Below are positions 13,837-15,702 of a DNA stretch of 15,702 nt, one piece after another. The translations under genes were made by a program, and so were the position numbers. Under the pieces are notes generated by a model. It worked only from the letters and a program-made list of their open reading frames with translations, did not search any database and was not told the DNA's origin. Each line of letters begins with the position of its first letter. Position 1 is the first letter of the stretch. The DNA comes from Bacillota bacterium. Its GTDB lineage: Bacteria; Bacillota; Clostridia; Tissierellales; Sedimentibacteraceae. The stretch is taken from contig JAEZGU010000170.1 in the NCBI GenBank assembly GCA_023416855.1, positions 1 through 15,702 of the forward strand, written 5' to 3'.

Positions 13837-14172
13837 ATGATATGTACTAAATGGGCTGAGGATAATTGTTTGTTTATATATGAAGATGATACTTTAATTG
13901 GCACGGGAAAGCTTACATTAATTGATAATAATTATTTTATTGAGAATATTAATATAAAAGAAGAATTTAGAAGAAAATCATACGGAGAATTAGCTGTTAG
14001 AATGTTGGTAAGAAGAACTATTAACTTAGGTGCTAATGAAACATACGCTCATGTTAATAAGAATACTGCAAAGTTGTTTGAAAAAGTGGGCTTTGAAATA
14101 AAGGGTGAAACGGATAATGGTGATTATTTAATGTGTATGGAAGGTGATGTCAAAGGACATTGCTGTCAATAA
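13837..14172 (+). CDS. GNAT family N-acetyltransferase
   Basis: The 111-aa single-domain protein has the GNAT layout: a strand ending TLIGTGKLTLID, then IENINIKEEFRRKSYGELAVRML (motif A, acetyl-CoA pyrophosphate loop) and KNTAKLFEKVGFEIKG (motif B, the usual N-x-x-A-x-x-L-Y/F-E-K-x-GF pattern). In motif A the expected R/Q-xx-G-x-G/A reads R-x-x-S-x-G, so one loop glycine is replaced by Ser. The start is ATG 13837, 8 bases after AAGGAGG; an in-frame ATG at 13816 would coincide with the transcription start and is unlikely. The substrate is unknown. It is divergent from the hyd operon, and the tRNA-Glu promoter follows directly. Confidence 0.87.
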   Translation: MICTKWAEDNCLFIYEDDTLIGTGKLTLIDNNYFIENINIKEEFRRKSYGELAVRMLVRRTINLGANETYAHVNKNTAKLFEKVGFEIKGETDNGDYLMCMEGDVKGHCCQ

Positions 14173-14179
14173 AAATATA

Positions 14180-14208
14180 TAGACAAATTAATTTGAGAGT
14201 TATATAAT
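14180..14208 (+). promoter_or_regulatory. tRNA-Glu promoter
   Basis: TAGACA (14180-14185, five of six), a 17-bp spacer and a perfect TATAAT (14203-14208). The predicted start lies only a few bases before the tRNA 5' end at 14219. Confidence 0.85.
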
Positions 14209-14218
14209 TAATTGATAT

Positions 14219-14293
14219 GACTCATTGGTCAAGTGGTCAAGACGCCACCCTCTCACGGTGGAATCAGGGGTTCGACTCCCCTATGGGTTACCA
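14219..14293 (+). tRNA. tRNA-Glu (anticodon CUC)
   Basis: The complete 75-nt cloverleaf has encoded CCA (14291-14293). The acceptor is GACTCAT (14219-14225) with ATGGGTT (14283-14289). The D arm is GTC...GAC. The anticodon stem CCACC/GGTGG encloses the loop CTCTCAC, giving anticodon CTC (14252-14254), which reads GAG. The T arm is AGGGG-TTCGACT-CCCCT. The body matches other firmicute tRNA-Glu genes (TTGGTCAAGTGGTCAAGACG). Odd points are the CUC anticodon instead of the more usual UUC, and a G1-U72 wobble at the end of the acceptor stem. It lies directly upstream of gltX. Confidence 0.95.
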
Positions 14294-14303
14294 AAAATTG
14301 AGG

Positions 14304-14325
14304 GACGGTAAATACCGTCTTTTTT
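14304..14325 (+). terminator. Terminator between tRNA-Glu and gltX
   Basis: GACGGT-AAAT-ACCGTC with additional A-T closure (14304-14319) is followed by six T (14320-14325). The gltX ribosome binding site begins only a few bases later. I see no separate gltX promoter in the short gap, so gltX may depend on readthrough. Confidence 0.88.
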
Positions 14326-14339
14326 ATACGGAGGTAAAG

Positions 14340-15702
14340 ATGGATTATAAAAAACTTGCTGAAATGTTATTTCCAAATATAAATGAAACTATTACATATT
14401 ATGAAAAAGAAGTTTTTCCTGAAAGAAATTTGCCAGTTGGAGCAAAAGTGACAAGGTTAGGTCCAAGTCCCACTGGGTTTATTCATTTAGGTAATTTATA
14501 CGGTGCATTTGTTGATGAAAGATTGGCTCATCAAAGCGGGGGAGTTTTCTTTCTACGTATAGAAGACACTGATGATAAAAGAAAGGTTGAAGGATCTGTA
14601 GAAATAATTATTTCTTCTTTGAAATATTTTGGTTTGAATTTTGATGAAGGTGCATTGATAGACGGTGAATTAGGCAATTATGGATCTTACTACCAAAGTA
14701 AGCGTGGAGAAATATATCAATGTTTTGCGAAATATCTTGTTGAACAGGGAAGAGCGTACCCATGTTTCTGTTCAGAGGAAGAATTAGAAGAAATAAGAAA
14801 TAAACAAATTGCTGAAAATGTAAATACCGGCTATTACGGAAAGTGGGCTAAGGATAGGGATTTAAGCTTAGAAGAGGTTCAAAAGCATTTAGACAATGGA
14901 GATGAATTTGTAATAAGATTTAAGTCCAATGGTACTGAAGAAGGAATTTTCGAAATAGAGGATGCAATAAGAGGAAAACTTACTATACATGAAAATTATC
15001 AGGATATAGTAATTTTAAAAACTAATGGTATTCCAACGTATCATTTTGCTCATGTTGTTGATGACCATCTAATGAGGGTTACTCATGTAGTTAGAGGAGA
15101 AGAATGGCTCTCAACGCTACCAATACATTATGAAATTTTTAAAACATTGGGATGGGAGCATCCTGTGTATTGCCATACCGCGCATTTGATGAAAATGGAT
15201 GATGGAGCTAAAAGAAAGCTTTCAAAAAGAAAAGATCCTGAATTAGGACTTGGATATTATATGGAATTAGGATATCATCCTGCAACTGTGAGAGAATATC
15301 TTATGACTATTTTAAATTCTAACTATGAAGAGTGGAGAATACAAAATCCTGACAGTCCAATTGAAGAATTTGAATTTACTTTAGAGAAAATGAGTAATTC
15401 AGGTGCCTTGTTTGATTTAGATAAATTAAATAACATATGCAAGGATGTTCTACTAAGAATCCCTGTTGAAGATATATTTGAATTTTTATTAAACTGGGCA
15501 AAAGAGTATAAAAAAGATGTAGTTCAATTGCTTGAAGAAAATAAATCTTCTATTATAAAACTTCTTTCAGTTGGAAGAGATGGAGATAAACCTCGTAAGG
15601 ATTTGATGTACTGTGAGCAAATACTTGACTTTATCAGCTATTATTTTGATGAATTCTTTAAAATAGTTGATAACTATCCTGATAATATTGATGAAGTCGA
15701 AG
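14340..15702 (+). CDS. gltX: Glutamate--tRNA ligase, C-terminus beyond window
   Basis: Class I glutamyl-tRNA synthetase; 454 codons are visible and the frame is open to the right edge. It has the ATP-binding signature RLGPSPTGFIHLG (residues 39-51, HIGH equivalent HLGN) and the KMSKS equivalent KLSKR (293-297) with RIEDTDDKR in between, all diagnostic of GluRS/GlnRS. An N-terminal extension of about 38 residues precedes the signature, as in the longer clostridial GluRS type (about 550 aa in total). The CFC at the putative zinc site has no obvious third and fourth ligands nearby. Start ATG 14340 follows GGAGG. Whether it is discriminating or also charges tRNA-Gln cannot be told from this. It sits 47 bp after its own substrate tRNA. 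Confidence 0.95.
   Translation, partial: MDYKKLAEMLFPNINETITYYEKEVFPERNLPVGAKVTRLGPSPTGFIHLGNLYGAFVDERLAHQSGGVFFLRIEDTDDKRKVEGSVEIIISSLKYFGLNFDEGALIDGELGNYGSYYQSKRGEIYQCFAKYLVEQGRAYPCFCSEEELEEIRNKQIAENVNTGYYGKWAKDRDLSLEEVQKHLDNGDEFVIRFKSNGTEEGIFEIEDAIRGKLTIHENYQDIVILKTNGIPTYHFAHVVDDHLMRVTHVVRGEEWLSTLPIHYEIFKTLGWEHPVYCHTAHLMKMDDGAKRKLSKRKDPELGLGYYMELGYHPATVREYLMTILNSNYEEWRIQNPDSPIEEFEFTLEKMSNSGALFDLDKLNNICKDVLLRIPVEDIFEFLLNWAKEYKKDVVQLLEENKSSIIKLLSVGRDGDKPRKDLMYCEQILDFISYYFDEFFKIVDNYPDNIDEVE

Overview
The window comes from a low-GC, anaerobic Firmicute, most likely in the Clostridia/Tissierellia. The support is AT-rich codon use, strong AGGAGG ribosome binding sites, a T-box leader in front of tyrS, the [FeFe]-hydrogenase maturation genes, and two apparent selenocysteine-encoding genes. 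I cannot name the species from sequence alone.

Left part (1-5215): a secreted Pro/Ala-rich protein runs off the left edge on the minus strand. A gene-free stretch of about 600 bp ends in a complete tyrosine T-box leader controlling tyrS. Behind tyrS lies an elaborate foldable segment and a terminator, then the tldD-tldE (pmbA) protease pair, closed by a bidirectional hairpin terminator. Middle (5233-6872): a small DUF378-type membrane protein (-), a 103-aa two-segment membrane protein (+), and a minus-strand three-gene operon. Two genes of that operon are HesB/IscA-like and both carry an in-frame TGA at codon 32. Each is followed by a SECIS-like hairpin whose apical loop starts exactly 26 nt after the UGA, so they read as tandem selenoproteins rather than pseudogenes. 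Neither gene is visible as a simple open frame. The third gene encodes a 90-aa clostridial protein of unknown function.

Next (6862-9539): a NitT/TauT-type ABC importer (lipoprotein, permease, ATPase, with overlapping genes) preceded by a 62-aa XRE-type regulator. Then (9593-13769) comes the complete H-cluster maturation set, TM1266-like regulator, hydE, hydG and hydF, in one tight minus-strand operon. Its approximately 180-nt leader contains an intrinsic terminator, so it may be controlled by attenuation. No hydrogenase structural gene is in the window.

Right part (13785-15702): a divergent GNAT acetyltransferase, then a tRNA-Glu(CUC) with its own strong promoter. A terminator hairpin separates the tRNA from glutamyl-tRNA synthetase (gltX), which runs off the right edge.

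Common themes are metallocofactor work (HesB-like proteins, HydEFG) and aminoacyl-tRNA supply (tyrS under T-box control, tRNA-Glu next to gltX). The most unusual signal is the tandem HesB-like selenoprotein pair, whose SECIS stems show a compensatory base-pair change.
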